Part shown: piece after piece, positions 13,291-19,714 of the stretch
How the letters are laid out: each line of letters opens with the position of its first letter
Numbering within the stretch: the stretch's first letter is position 1
From: Flavobacteriales bacterium
GTDB lineage: Bacteria; Bacteroidota; Bacteroidia; UBA10329
Assembly: GCA_021739695.1 (NCBI GenBank)
Contig: JAIPBM010000004.1
Coordinates: forward strand, 1-64,000
DNA: 64,000 nt
Reading direction: 5' to 3'
Program-made: the position numbers and the translations under genes
The notes under the pieces: generated by a model
Databases searched by the model: none
What the model saw: the letters and a program-made list of their open reading frames with translations, nothing else
Told to the model about the DNA's origin: nothing

Positions 13291-15352
13291 TCCAACGGTT
13301 GATGTAGCTATCACTGGAGGAGTGAATCCAACATGCAATGGAGGTTCAGTTGAGTTGACTGCTACATCAAGTACGGCTGCTTCATACGAGTGGTCAACGG
13401 GAGAAACTACTGCTACCATTTCAGTTACTGAGACAGGCGTATTTGTAGTAACCGTTGCTGATGGAAACGACTGTTCTGCGGTTGACAGCATTGCTATTGA
13501 AGTGTTGCCAAATCCAGAAGTGGAGATTGAAGTTGCTGGTGGTAACCCATTCTGCAACGGAGATAGCACGCAGCTTACAGCAAACTGTGCTACAGCAGTT
13601 GGTTATTCTTGGAGCACAGGCGCTACTGGAACCAGCATCTGGGTGACCGAAGCTGGAACCTACTCAGTTGAAGTAGCAGATTCGAATGGTTGTATGGCTT
13701 CTACAAGCATTGAAGTAGAAGTATACGAACTTCCAGAAGTTGAAATCACAATTGACGGAAACAATCCGCTTTGTACTGGAGACAGCGCTATGCTGACTGC
13801 TGTTTCGCAAGGGGCTATCAGTTACGATTGGAGCACGGGTGAAACAACGCAGTCAATTTGGGTTTACGCTGCTGACTCTTACAGTGTAACTGTGGTCAAC
13901 CAAGTAGGTTGTGAAAACAGCGCTTCATACGAAGTTGAAGAAGGTCTTACTCCGACCATCCAGATCACAGGCGATACTGTTGCGTGTGCTGGTGGCAGCA
14001 TTGAGCTCACAGCTCAATCTACTGGTGGTGAAAGCATTCTGTGGTCAACTGGAGCTACAACTCCAAGCATAACGGTTACAGAAGCTGGCGAGTACTGTGT
14101 ATATACAACATCAGTTGATGGCTGCGAATCTTCGGATTGCATCAGCATCGATTTCAACCCAACTCCTGAAGTTGTAGTGGAAGTTACGGCAGGTAGCAAC
14201 CCACTTTGCCCAGGAAGCGAAGTTGAATTGACCGCAACATCTGCTACAGCAGTTGACTACACTTGGACGCCAAGCGGAAGCGGAGCAAGTATTACGGTGA
14301 ATGCAGCTGGAATATATTCTGTAGAGGTTACCGATGTCAATGGCTGTTCTGCTTCGGCAACTATCGAAGTTGAAGAAGGAGTTGTGCCAACGGTTGTTAT
14401 CAATGGAGAGACAGAGTTCTGTTCAGGAGATAGCGTAATGCTAACGGCTCAAACAGTAAATGGCGAAAGCCTTACTTGGTCAACTGGCGAAACAACTCCT
14501 AGTATTTGGGTGAGCGAAGCTGGCGAATACTGCGTGATGACTGCTTCTGTTGATGGTTGCGAGGCAAGCGTTTGTATCGATATCGAAGAAGCGGCTATTC
14601 CAGAAGTGTTTGCTGGAAATGATGTTGACATCTGCGTTGGTCAAAGCACTACGCTTACGGCTACTGGAGGAACATCAGGAACCATTTACATCTGGTATGT
14701 TGATGGTGAAGCGATTGATACTGCTCAGACAATTGTTGTAGCTCCAGGGCTTGGCATAACTGAATACTCGGTTGTTGCGATAAATGAGAATTGCAGCATT
14801 ACGGATGAGGATCACGTGAAAGTTTGGGTGTACGATTATCCTGTTGTAGGATTTGAACGTGACCCAGCTGGCGATGTGCCATTCGGAAGTGATATCCAGT
14901 TCACAGATACTACTGCAGGTCAGGTTACTGATTGGATGTGGAACTTCGGTGATGGTATGACAAGTATGCTTCAAAACCCAGATCACAATTATGGCGATCC
15001 TGGTTCATACTGGGTAACGTTGATTGCGTCTAACCACGGTTGCGAGGATACAGCGGTTGCTGGTCTAGAGGTGAAGATCATTATCGATATACCAAACGTG
15101 TTCACACCGAACAACGATGGAGTTAACGATGTGATCTGGCTGCAAGGAACTGACCTTGAGAACATCAACATGACCATCTACAATCGATGGGGATTCAGTG
15201 TCTATGCAAGCGAAGGACGTCAGTTCAGCTGGTCAGGTAAGACAAGCGCAGGCGAAGATTGCGAGGGAGGAACTTACTACTATGTCATCCAAATGGAATA
15301 CAAGGATGGCAACGTAAGCGAGCAGACCGGATTCTTTACATTGATCAGGTAA
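2..15352 (+). CDS. Giant T9SS type B adhesin-like repeat protein, 5'-truncated by the window edge
   Basis: The frame is open from base 2 to the stop at 15350-15352, so at least 5116 residues are present and the start lies outside the window. About 22 copies of a two-part unit fill nt 2 to about 13290: a Cys-rich module opening with CC(N/D)VT and carrying CGPFDP, CARRSGC and GESNI motifs, and an SprB-like module with YxWSNG and VTDANGC motifs. One unrelated domain interrupts them at about nt 610-1165. About six Ig-like domains (each with a WSTG motif) follow at about 13290-14590, then a further Ig-like segment, a PKD domain (WNFGDG) at about 14835-15070, and a gliding-motility-associated C-terminal domain from IPNVFTPNNDG to the end. 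That tail is the T9SS type B sorting signal, so the product should be exported across the outer membrane and be surface-bound or released. SprB-like repeats occur in mobile gliding adhesins; an adhesive role is inferred. An apparent GTG start at 287 is just a Val inside a repeat. Confidence 0.95.
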   Translation, partial: CTTYVGESNIVCYTINPAPVATCSKVDGSCSNNNEASASVSVSSGTSPFTYAWSNGGTTASINGLAAGTYSVIVTDANGCSDDCSVTVTNTPCCNVTNGGQIAGGGSNCGPFDPAAITSASLPTGGLGDLEYVWLWNTQNVVNNGNSGWVEIPNSNSATYDPGLLTETRCFLRCARRSGCTTYVGESNIICFTVNPTIDATASATDVTCDGDNSHECEAVHYQNGSHAVWINTLPGTSTDFKFENNSGNLVEYPDGTARVTGIVYNTSNSSKRWQVDVYLNDKKDWTQWQAAGGSWKGTSSIVGNNYQDWAYYEMDASQSRMIGLGTYAGKELSLQRMAAAPQFRVQVGTAANDKNANYGFSLWFDYSGDYSGHGDFNFDLQNCADHQCNGTATASATGGQSPYTYLWDNGATTASVDGLCAGQYCVTVVDASGCEDQACVTVGDRPVCCDVTEPGSVAGSQENCGAFDPVAFTSVAPATGGSGDIQYQWYSKETETSWTPIPGATSASYDPGMTSVNIQFKRCARRSGCPEYQVCSNVLDITIYSNNIIATCSQSPAACAGASTGSASVAVQGGTAPYTYSWSNGGTSASVNGLAAGTYSVTVTDHNGCTGNCSVVVGEANTLTANCTPTNGTCSNNNLGSATVTASGGTSPFTYVWSNGATSSAISNLTAGSYSVTVTDANGCTATCSTSVSITPCCNVTNGGQIAGGGSNCGPFDPAAITSASSPTGGLGDLEYVWLWNTQNVVNNGNSGWVEIPNSNSATYDPGLLTETRCFLRCARRSGCTEYIGESNIICYTVNPEPVATCSKVDGSCSNNNEASASVSVSGGTAPFTYAWSNGGTTASINGLAAGTYSATVTDANGCSDDCSVTVSVTPCCNVTDPGQIAASQENCGGFDPERFTSVSLPSGGLGDLEYVWLVRTIGGAWSEIPNSDTPEYDAPYTDVSLQYRRCARRSGCTAYIGESNILTVTVNPEPVATCSSVNGTCNNNNQASASVSVSGGTSPFTYAWSNGGTTASINGLAAGSYSVTVTDANGCSDDCSVTVAITPCCNVTNGGQIAGGGSNCGPFDPAAITSASLPTGGLGDLEYVWLWNANNLPLNNGQNGWVEIPNSNSATYDPGLLTETRCFLRCARRSGCTTYVGESNIVCYTVNPAPVATCSKVDGSCSNNNEASASVSVSSGTSPFSYAWSNGGTTASINGLAAGSYSVTVTDANGCSATCSTSVSITPCCNVTNGGTIAGVQENCGPFDPERITSVAPANGGLGGLEYVWLWNANNLPLNNGQNGWVEIPNSNTETYDPGYLTESRCFLRCARRSGCTTYVGESNVICVTVNPDDMVATCTAIDADCNGASTGSASVSTTGGTAPYTVLWSTGATTVSISNLMAGSYSVTVTDANGCTTTCSTTVNEPSDLTATCSKVDGSCSNNNQASVSVSAAGGTAPYSYVWSNGATGSSISGLAAGTYSVTVTDSKGCTESCDKTVNITPCCNVTNGGTIAGVQENCGPFDPAAFTSTSLPTGGLGDLEYVWLSNPNNVPINNGNNGWVEIPNSNSATYDPGMVTATTCYLRCARRSGCTDYVGESNVICVTVNPIPVATCVPTNGTCANDNVASASVSVTGGTAPYSYAWSNGGTTASISNLADGTYSVTVTDVNGCSDDCSVTVSTIPCCDVTDPGTVAGSQEGCGPFDPVAFTSIAPATGGLENIVYQWYQKETETTWMPIPGANGETYDPGMISINSQFKRCARREGCPEFTFCSDILEIEIHPVPQVNCTSISGNCSNGNGASATVNVQGATSPYTFAWSNGETTQTIGNLAEGNYSVIVTDYFGCTADCNVNVTVAGCCNVTNGGTIAGVQENCGPFDPAAITSVAPATGGLGDLEYLWLWNSQNVPVNNGNNGWVEIPNSDNETYDPGMLTESRCFIRCARRSGCDIYIGESNVICITVNPVPVANCTPTNGDCNNNNSASASVSVTGGTSPFSYAWSNGGTTASISGLAAGTYSVTVTDANGCTDDCSVTVSTNPCCDVTDPGTVAGSQEGCGPFDPVAFTSVAPAAGGLGGIEYQWYQKETETTWTPIPGATSETYDPGMISINSQFKRCARREGCPEFTFCSDILEITINPVPTVTCTEVDGNCNNGNLGSVSVSVQGGTGPYTYLWSNNETTASISGLAAGTYSVTVTDQNSCEANCSKIVEVTPCCNVTSGGQIAGAQENCGPFDPVAFTSTSLPAGGLGDLEYVWLTNSQNVPLNNGNNGWVEIPNSNSATYDPGMITETTCFIRCARRDGCTIYPGESNVICVTINENPVASCSSTDSGCNGAGTGTASVSVTGGEAPYTYAWSNGGTTAIISGLTAGTYSVTVTDANGCTDDCTATVGQPSGLSVTCSATDVDCNGNATGTATANPTGGTLPYSYAWSNGGTTASISGLAAGAYDLTITDANGCTATCSSTVSENDALTADATSTNPVCNGATTGTAEVAVGGGDGVYTYAWSNGETTASVSGLAAGAYSVVVTDGNGCEETANVSITEPSELIATCTPVNGDCSNGNAASASVAIDGGVEPYTVLWSTGASTLSINNLQAGSYDLTVTDANGCEVTCTAVVTVTPCCNVTDPGEIAASQDSCGPFNPAPIVSLAPATGGIGPVEYVWLQGNCSTNPNTWAQIPGANGESYDPGMLTETTCFRRCARNQGCTDYIGESNIITITVGPGCCDNVTNGGEIATSQENCGPFDPAVFTSVADPTGGSGNLEYVWLWNSQNVPINNGNNGWVEIPNSNSATYDPGMMTETTCFIRCARRSGCVPYIGESNVICITINPGDLSADCTPVNGNCANGNAASASVNATGGEAPYSYAWSNGGTTASIDNLATGSYSVTVTDANGCTAVCTTAVEVVGCCNVTEPGSIAANQENCGPFDVAELTSVVDPSGGLGALEIVWITRTGTSGPWQEISGAHGLTFDPGIVAATTQFRRCVRRNGCNEFEESNIITITIFPQPEVVCNPTHGDCSNNGMGSVSTSITGGTAPFSYAWSTSTGSAQANGATVADISNLGAGTYSVVVTDANGCATDCSVTITSEPCCNVTDGGEIAGTQENCGPFDPTAITSVVPATGGIGPVEYVWLWNTQNVPNYGNNGWVEIPNSNSDSYDPGYLTESRCFLRCARNVGCTTYIGESNVVCVTVNPVPEVLCTKDDGDCTNDNVASIYAAASAGTEPYTYLWSNGETTSSITNLVAGTYSVTATDANGCEATCSKTVSITPCCNVTDGGQIAASQENCGPFDPAAITSVSPPTGGLGDLEYVWLMNHENVPLNNGNNGWVEIPNSDNESYDPGILTETTCFIRCARRSGCTVYVGESNVVCVTINEAPVATCTPINGDCNNGNIASASVSASGGTEPYSYEWSNGETTASINDIAAGTYSVTVTDANGCTADCSVTVSITPCCNVTNGGEIAGAQENCGPFDPAAITSLTPATGGLGDLEYVWLMNDQNVPLNNGNNGWVEIPNSNSDSYDPGMLTETTCFIRCARRSGCTVYVGESNVVCITVNPALEVECSSVSGDCGNGNVGSASVDVTSGTAPFTYEWSNGGTTASIENLGAGTYTVTVTDANGCMGTCTEEVIVTPCCNVTDPGEIAGTQQNCTAFDPDPITSVAPATGGIGPVEYMWLQGDCNTDPNTWTPISGADGASYDPGMLTETTCFRRCARNNGCEPWVGESNIITITIQNALTIECSSISGDCGNGNVASASVDVIDGVGPYTYEWSNGETTASITGLAEGTYTVTVTDANGCTASCTESVIVTPCCNVTDPGEIAGEQSNCGPFDPTAITSVAPATGGIGPVEYMWLQGDCNTDPNTWTPISGADGASYDPGMLTETTCFRRCARNNGCEPWIGETNIITITVYPAVELTCNGVDGDCTNGNVARAIAHISGGVEPYTIAWSNGGTTATIDSLQAGTYTVTVTDANGCEATCTTSVSVTPCCNVTDGGEIAEDQENCGAFDPNPIVSITPATGGIGPVEYAWYSGHCDEQTNPTAIPVGFSLIVGATGESYDPGMISETTCFIRVARNQGCEEWLGESNMVTITVNSAPALVCSSVDGTCENGNVGSASVTVSGSSSPFSYAWSNGATSASIENLAAGTYTVVVTDGNGCVDSCSTLVEVLPCCNVTDGGEIDGEQQNCGPFDPSEIVSITPATGGIGPVEYAWYSGQCDEQTNPTAIPVGFSLIAGATGESYDPGMLSETTCFIRVARNQGCTDWLGESNIVTITINSAPSLVCSSVDGTCENGNVGSASVNVSGAPSPFSYAWSTGATTASLENLAAGTYTVVVTDGNGCVDSCSTDVEIVPCCNVTHGGEIDGEQENCGPFDPSVITSIVPATGGIGPVVYAWYSGPCSTNSQTIGAPVQEAIPAGFTLIAGADGESYDPGMLSETTCYIRVARNQGCTDWIGESNIITITVNEVPTVDVAITGGVNPTCNGGSVELTATSSTAASYEWSTGETTATISVTETGVFVVTVADGNDCSAVDSIAIEVLPNPEVEIEVAGGNPFCNGDSTQLTANCATAVGYSWSTGATGTSIWVTEAGTYSVEVADSNGCMASTSIEVEVYELPEVEITIDGNNPLCTGDSAMLTAVSQGAISYDWSTGETTQSIWVYAADSYSVTVVNQVGCENSASYEVEEGLTPTIQITGDTVACAGGSIELTAQSTGGESILWSTGATTPSITVTEAGEYCVYTTSVDGCESSDCISIDFNPTPEVVVEVTAGSNPLCPGSEVELTATSATAVDYTWTPSGSGASITVNAAGIYSVEVTDVNGCSASATIEVEEGVVPTVVINGETEFCSGDSVMLTAQTVNGESLTWSTGETTPSIWVSEAGEYCVMTASVDGCEASVCIDIEEAAIPEVFAGNDVDICVGQSTTLTATGGTSGTIYIWYVDGEAIDTAQTIVVAPGLGITEYSVVAINENCSITDEDHVKVWVYDYPVVGFERDPAGDVPFGSDIQFTDTTAGQVTDWMWNFGDGMTSMLQNPDHNYGDPGSYWVTLIASNHGCEDTAVAGLEVKIIIDIPNVFTPNNDGVNDVIWLQGTDLENINMTIYNRWGFSVYASEGRQFSWSGKTSAGEDCEGGTYYYVIQMEYKDGNVSEQTGFFTLIR

Positions 15353-15373
15353 TAGTTCTGATACGATTGATCG

Positions 15374-15407
15374 AAAGAGCCCTGAGAATTCTCAGGGCTC
15401 TTTTTTT
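15374..15407 (+). terminator. Intrinsic terminator of the giant adhesin gene
   Basis: A perfect inverted repeat centred between 15388 and 15389 (arm AGAGCCCTGAGAA) is followed by a run of seven T. It starts 21 bases after the adhesin stop and ends before the next gene. Confidence 0.93.
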
Positions 15408-15437
15408 GTGCCATATTTGGACACCAAGCCACTATAA

Positions 15438-16304
15438 TTGAAAAAGATAACTGTCATCATTCCTTTCTTCAACGGATTGGAAACAATTGAAGAGGTGGTT
15501 CGAAGAACGCTTTCCACATGCGTCATTCATGGAATTGACTGCTCTGTGATGGTGGTTGATGATTCGAACAATGACGAAAAGGCGATTATCCTAAAACGAA
15601 TTTTCGAAAAACAAGATAAAGTGACGGTGCTTCATCTGAGCCATAATTTGGGACAACATGCGGCTACATTCATTGGCATACTGAATGCAGGCGAAACCGA
15701 CATCGTAACGATAGATGAGGACCTAAAATTTCCTCCGGAGTTAGTTCCGGAGATGATGGATAAACTACCAGAGAACGGAGTCGTTTACGGTTTCGTTGAG
15801 CGCGAAGGATTTACCGAACTGCTCAAAGATTTTGTGTTGGGTGTCATCAAACCGTTGATATCGAATACATACCCAATACACACTTCTTCATTCAGAGTTG
15901 TTTCATCGCAATTAGTATCTCGTATACGGAAGATGAAGCCGAATTACATTCAGTTGGAAGGAATGATCATCCAAAGCAAGTGTAGGTTTACGTATGTCGA
16001 AATCGATAGATCACTTGCGGAAAATCATCGGAAAGGTGGATACGGCTTTTTGTCTCTTTACTGGATGGTCTCTGGACTCTTGACCCATTACACACTAATC
16101 CCTTGGTTGGGGATTAGCTTGGCGGCACTGATTCTCACAATGGTAGGCGTTTGCCAGAGCACGTTATCTGGCTCATGGCTGCTCTTGTTTTTCTTATTTG
16201 CCGGCCTGAATCTGTTAGGAGAATGGACGAATAGAAAACGAAAGAACAGAAACCAGTCGGAATTGAAACGCTTAGGATTATCGAAGTCAGCTCCTGTACG
16301 CTAA
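15438..16304 (+). CDS. GT2 family glycosyltransferase with C-terminal membrane helices (TTG start)
   Basis: The 288-residue product has the GT-A fold signature of family 2 glycosyltransferases. The N-terminal strand KKITVIIPFFNG leads to VVDD (D41-D42), and a DxD-type motif D93-E-D95 should bind the divalent metal and nucleotide sugar. Two hydrophobic helices at about 215-262 resemble the membrane anchor of dolichyl/undecaprenyl-phosphate sugar transferases, so transfer of a sugar to a lipid carrier at the inner membrane is plausible but not proven. The first codon is TTG. It is the only start that keeps the first beta-strand, since no upstream ATG exists in frame. The gene lies 30 bases after the adhesin terminator and converges with the next gene, with five bases between stops. 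Acceptor and sugar cannot be read from sequence. Confidence 0.85.
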   Translation: MKKITVIIPFFNGLETIEEVVRRTLSTCVIHGIDCSVMVVDDSNNDEKAIILKRIFEKQDKVTVLHLSHNLGQHAATFIGILNAGETDIVTIDEDLKFPPELVPEMMDKLPENGVVYGFVEREGFTELLKDFVLGVIKPLISNTYPIHTSSFRVVSSQLVSRIRKMKPNYIQLEGMIIQSKCRFTYVEIDRSLAENHRKGGYGFLSLYWMVSGLLTHYTLIPWLGISLAALILTMVGVCQSTLSGSWLLLFFLFAGLNLLGEWTNRKRKNRNQSELKRLGLSKSAPVR

Positions 16305-16309
16305 ATCAG

Positions 16310-18076
16310 TTAAGGCTTGTTTTTAAAGGTCCTAGCTAACGACTCAACATAGTCATTCAATCTAGGATCAACATCTTGAAACTGAACTGCTCTTCTAAAT
16401 GTGCTGATGGCTGCTGCGGTATCTCGCGCAGCGAGCTGAAAATTCGCTTGGTAAATTATCGGCTGCGATAAAGTTGGGTTTCTGCTGGCCCAATCGGTAG
16501 CCAATTCAAGGCCTGCTTCAGCGTCATCATTCATCAGTAGCAGATTTAAGGCCTGTTGAACGTAATTGATCCTATCGTTTGAAGCAAGGTAAAGTTCCTT
16601 GGCGAGTTGAACCGTTTGTTGTCGGTTTCCAAGTTCGTTGTTGATTTCAGCACATTTGGCAACGTACCGCGTATTGTCCTTACAGATTTCTCTCAAGACA
16701 TCATTGCTTCTTAGTGCAAGTTGCATGAATTGGACCCGTTCGGTTGGAGACGCTGCCGCAACTGCATCGTCATAATAAAACCGTGCAGCCAGAAAATTGG
16801 GAACGAACGAACGCGTTACGATCTCTACATCGTGATAAACCAATGTTCTACTCGATTTCCAATCGGGAATTCTGGTCACAGTTCTTAAAGTGTAAAGGCC
16901 AAGCAGCAACGCGGTGACGGGAATGTAAAGCCTAGCAAATCGAACATGTGTTGACAGAATGATCATCAAGTATGCTAGAATAAGACTTGAGCCTATAGAG
17001 GCAACAAGAAGCCAACGTTCTGCCACAATTCCAGGTAGTGGCACAACCACATTTAGAAATGGTGCTACCGACATCAGGAAGATTCCTATTCCGAACGAAA
17101 TGATCGGTTTGCTTTTGATGTGATAAAAGAATGCTGCCACAGCACTGATTAGGATTACAATACCTGCGTAAACTTGAGATGTGCTCCAATCGGCCACTGG
17201 AATTTGAGCATATCCATAAAAGAACGCAAGCGGATGCGGCACTAATACGAACCGAGCAAAATAGAACAATGCAACAAACCCTGTTGGCACTCTTTCAATC
17301 ATGCTAGGATAGAAGTTCAGAGGACTTTCTTCAAACGCATATTCTGTTCGGATGTAATTGGGAAAGTAATGATTGACCCAAAGCATGTACCCAGCGAAAA
17401 TCACGAAATAGGGAATACCAAGAATAAAGAGCTGCCGCCAATTCCATTTTCGGAACAAAAGGAAACCTAGCACCATGATCCCCGCCAACGGGACATTTCC
17501 AGCCTTGGTTGGTAGCGATAGCAGAAACAATGCTAGTGCGCCTAGTAAAAAGCGAAGTCGTTTCTGATCCACATACTTGACAAGTAAAATGGAGCTAGCA
17601 ACTGCAAAAACGAAGCTCAGAAGCTCTTCGCGGTTCTTCAAGCTACAAACCACTTCTGTGTGAATGGGGTGACATAGAAAGAAAGCCGTTGTGAGGATGA
17701 GAAGAACACGGTACTGTTCTCCCATCAACGTTATCATAAATCGGAACATGAGGAAAACAGCTAGCGCGTAAAGCAGCACATTGATCAGATGGCTTAACCA
17801 AAGGCGTTCTCCCCAAATGGAACGTTCCAACGCAAAGCTTATGCGGCCAATTGGTCGGTATGCGAACGGAGTTCCATTGTCAGTTTTTGAGTAATAACTG
17901 GTCAGGATCTCGGGAATTCCCTCAACGCCCTTATCTACGATTTCTAGGTTTTCTGATACCAGGTAGTCATCAATACTGTATCCGTTCAGTAATGTAAGAC
18001 CATACAGAAGCACTGAGCAGATGAGAATGATCCATTTCAGGTTTTGGTCAGAAAGCTTAGTCAACGTCAGATTCAT
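16310..18076 (-). CDS. TMTC-like GT-C membrane protein with C-terminal TPR-like region
   Basis: A 588-residue polytopic membrane protein. After the first helix there is a D36-D37 pair in a luminal-type loop, the usual GT-C catalytic acid position. The motif HPIHTEVVCSLKNREELLSF matches the conserved loop of TMTC/DUF1736 proteins. About ten hydrophobic helices are followed, from about residue 430, by a soluble helical region resembling TPR repeats. In animals TMTC proteins O-mannosylate cadherins using a lipid-linked sugar; whether the bacterial homologues do likewise is unknown. The start ATG overlaps the stop of the upstream gene (ATGA), so the two are co-transcribed. It is a clear paralogue of the protein at 21477-23354: both share the DD loop, the YRP motif and the HP(I/V)HTEVV loop. 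Confidence 0.85.
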   Translation of the reverse strand: MNLTLTKLSDQNLKWIILICSVLLYGLTLLNGYSIDDYLVSENLEIVDKGVEGIPEILTSYYSKTDNGTPFAYRPIGRISFALERSIWGERLWLSHLINVLLYALAVFLMFRFMITLMGEQYRVLLILTTAFFLCHPIHTEVVCSLKNREELLSFVFAVASSILLVKYVDQKRLRFLLGALALFLLSLPTKAGNVPLAGIMVLGFLLFRKWNWRQLFILGIPYFVIFAGYMLWVNHYFPNYIRTEYAFEESPLNFYPSMIERVPTGFVALFYFARFVLVPHPLAFFYGYAQIPVADWSTSQVYAGIVILISAVAAFFYHIKSKPIISFGIGIFLMSVAPFLNVVVPLPGIVAERWLLVASIGSSLILAYLMIILSTHVRFARLYIPVTALLLGLYTLRTVTRIPDWKSSRTLVYHDVEIVTRSFVPNFLAARFYYDDAVAAASPTERVQFMQLALRSNDVLREICKDNTRYVAKCAEINNELGNRQQTVQLAKELYLASNDRINYVQQALNLLLMNDDAEAGLELATDWASRNPTLSQPIIYQANFQLAARDTAAAISTFRRAVQFQDVDPRLNDYVESLARTFKNKP

Positions 18077-18858
18077 TTGAAAACCGACTTCGAATTGTTG
18101 TGAAAGGCATCCCAGTTTTTTGGAGGAAGACTTCCAAAACCCAGCAATTTCAATGCATTTTGAGAACAGGCACTCAGGTCGGTTTCTTCCAAAATTGTCT
18201 CAACGTTAAAACGCTGTTTCATCCAAGGTTGAACCAGTCCGATAAGTAGACAGCATCGCCATTTGTCAGTATGGTTTTCAGTGCTGCGATGCCAAATTCG
18301 TGAATCGAAAAACGTGACGTCTCCTTTCTTGCCAGTTGCCAAAATTGCTTCGTTTTCGAATTCATCTGAGTCAGGCGAATTCAGCAATTGATGCGAGCCT
18401 TTCAAAAACAATGGAGCACCGTTTTCCGCTGTAAAGTCGTCCAGTAGAATTTGTATCGCCAGCGAGCAATGGGGCGTCCTTATTTCACTGTCCCGATGTA
18501 TCCGATTTGTGTAGTTGGAAGCGTTTGGCGGAATACACGAACTCGTCATTGTATAAATGATGGAAGGTCCATCGAAGAACGGTTCGGCAAGTTTGAAGAG
18601 TTTGTCCAATTCCAATATCTCAAGGAACGGACCTCCGTAAACAGGCGCGAAAAGTAACCTTCCGTAATCGTTGTACTCCTTTGTACCCATTCGGTCTGCC
18701 TCATCATCAACACGCTTCAAAACTTCGTTTCGTAAAGAATCTATAAGTGAAGGTGGAACGAGGTCAGAAACCTGCGAGAATCCGTGTTCGGTCAACTCTT
18801 TGAAAAAGATGTTAGGATTGTCCATCAAGCGATTCTGATCTGCATAAAATAATTTCAT
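18073..18858 (-). CDS. Phytanoyl-CoA dioxygenase (PhyH)-family Fe(II)/2-oxoglutarate oxygenase
   Basis: With the ATG at 18858 the product is 261 residues. The double-stranded beta-helix fold of PhyH-like oxygenases is indicated by the HxD pair H121-R-D123 and a distal histidine H190 in RIWHRS, with arginine following for 2-oxoglutarate. These three ligands bind Fe(II). PhyH-family enzymes hydroxylate varied small molecules, lipids or peptides; the substrate here is not evident. A longer version beginning at 18906 would use an upstream in-frame start, but that segment looks unlike the family and overlaps the divergent gene's leader, so the internal ATG is preferred. It is translationally coupled to the TMTC-like gene downstream and faces a second oxygenase gene across a short divergent gap. 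Confidence 0.83.
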   Translation of the reverse strand: MKLFYADQNRLMDNPNIFFKELTEHGFSQVSDLVPPSLIDSLRNEVLKRVDDEADRMGTKEYNDYGRLLFAPVYGGPFLEILELDKLFKLAEPFFDGPSIIYTMTSSCIPPNASNYTNRIHRDSEIRTPHCSLAIQILLDDFTAENGAPLFLKGSHQLLNSPDSDEFENEAILATGKKGDVTFFDSRIWHRSTENHTDKWRCCLLIGLVQPWMKQRFNVETILEETDLSACSQNALKLLGFGSLPPKNWDAFHNNSKSVFK

Positions 18859-18928
18859 GAAGTAACAGGTTTTGAACAGAAAAACAAGGTTATGGAACAG
18901 CTTCAACTATGCCGAATATTTGCTACCT

Positions 18929-19714
18929 ATGTTGCAAAATGCAAGGATGACGCAGCCGCCCACAGTTTCTGAACCGCTCTATTTCTATTTGGATAATACC
19001 TGGTACAAAGGAAAGATGCCAGCTTTTTATGATGCCGAAAATTGGGAGATGAATAAGTTGCTCGAGCAACATTATCCTGATCTTAAAGCAGAGATCATGA
19101 CCTATTTTGGGGAAAATAAAGATGCTATACGTTCAAACTTTACTCCATATGATTATCACGAGAAAGGATGGAAAACCATCAATCTCTACACTTACGGATT
19201 ACGGTATTCTAAGATCTGTGAGCAATTTCCAGTTCTGGATTCAGTAACGCGGCAAATCCCAGGAATGACGATGGTTCAAATAGCAATATTGGAGCCTCAT
19301 GTACGGGTAAAAGCGCATTTGGGAGATACCAACGCCATCATCAGAACTCATTTAGGAATTTCAATCCCGGGAAAATATCCTGAGCTTGGGCTAAGGGTCG
19401 GACAACAAGAGGTTTGCTGGGAAGACGGAAAGACCTTTTCGTTCTGTATCGTACACAGGCATTATGCTTGGAATAATTCTGCTGGATACAGAATTGCTTT
19501 GATTGTAGATGTAATACACCCTGACTACAAAGACCGAATTGCAGAGGTTTGCTCGCAATCGCTTGCGCTAATAAGCATGAAGTTTGTGGCCACTAAGTTT
19601 CCTGTGTTAAAAAACATGCCTCGCAGTTTAACAAGGATATTGCAAAAGCTATTGGCTCTTCCAGTACGACTTATTTTGTTTTTTCAAGGTGCTTTCAAGA
19701 CAGGGAATGGGTGA
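18929..19714 (+). CDS. Aspartyl/asparaginyl beta-hydroxylase-like oxygenase
   Basis: From the ATG at 18929 the protein is 261 residues; a TTG at 18872 in frame would add 19. The core carries the family signature around residues 130-143 (HLGDTN then RTHLG), in which H141 corresponds to the first iron ligand. H178 in VHRHYAWNNS matches the distal ligand of the motif seen as FEHEVW in animal AspH. Animal AspH hydroxylates Asp or Asn in EGF-like domains; bacterial members act on peptides or unknown targets. The C-terminal 60 residues are basic and hydrophobic and may touch the membrane. The gene overlaps the following ORF by eight bases, so the two form an operon. Confidence 0.82.
   Translation: MLQNARMTQPPTVSEPLYFYLDNTWYKGKMPAFYDAENWEMNKLLEQHYPDLKAEIMTYFGENKDAIRSNFTPYDYHEKGWKTINLYTYGLRYSKICEQFPVLDSVTRQIPGMTMVQIAILEPHVRVKAHLGDTNAIIRTHLGISIPGKYPELGLRVGQQEVCWEDGKTFSFCIVHRHYAWNNSAGYRIALIVDVIHPDYKDRIAEVCSQSLALISMKFVATKFPVLKNMPRSLTRILQKLLALPVRLILFFQGAFKTGNG

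Noticed and set aside
287-15352. Apparent GTG start of the giant protein at 287
   Set aside because: The frame is open back to base 2 and encodes the same repeat modules, so the GTG is an internal Val codon.
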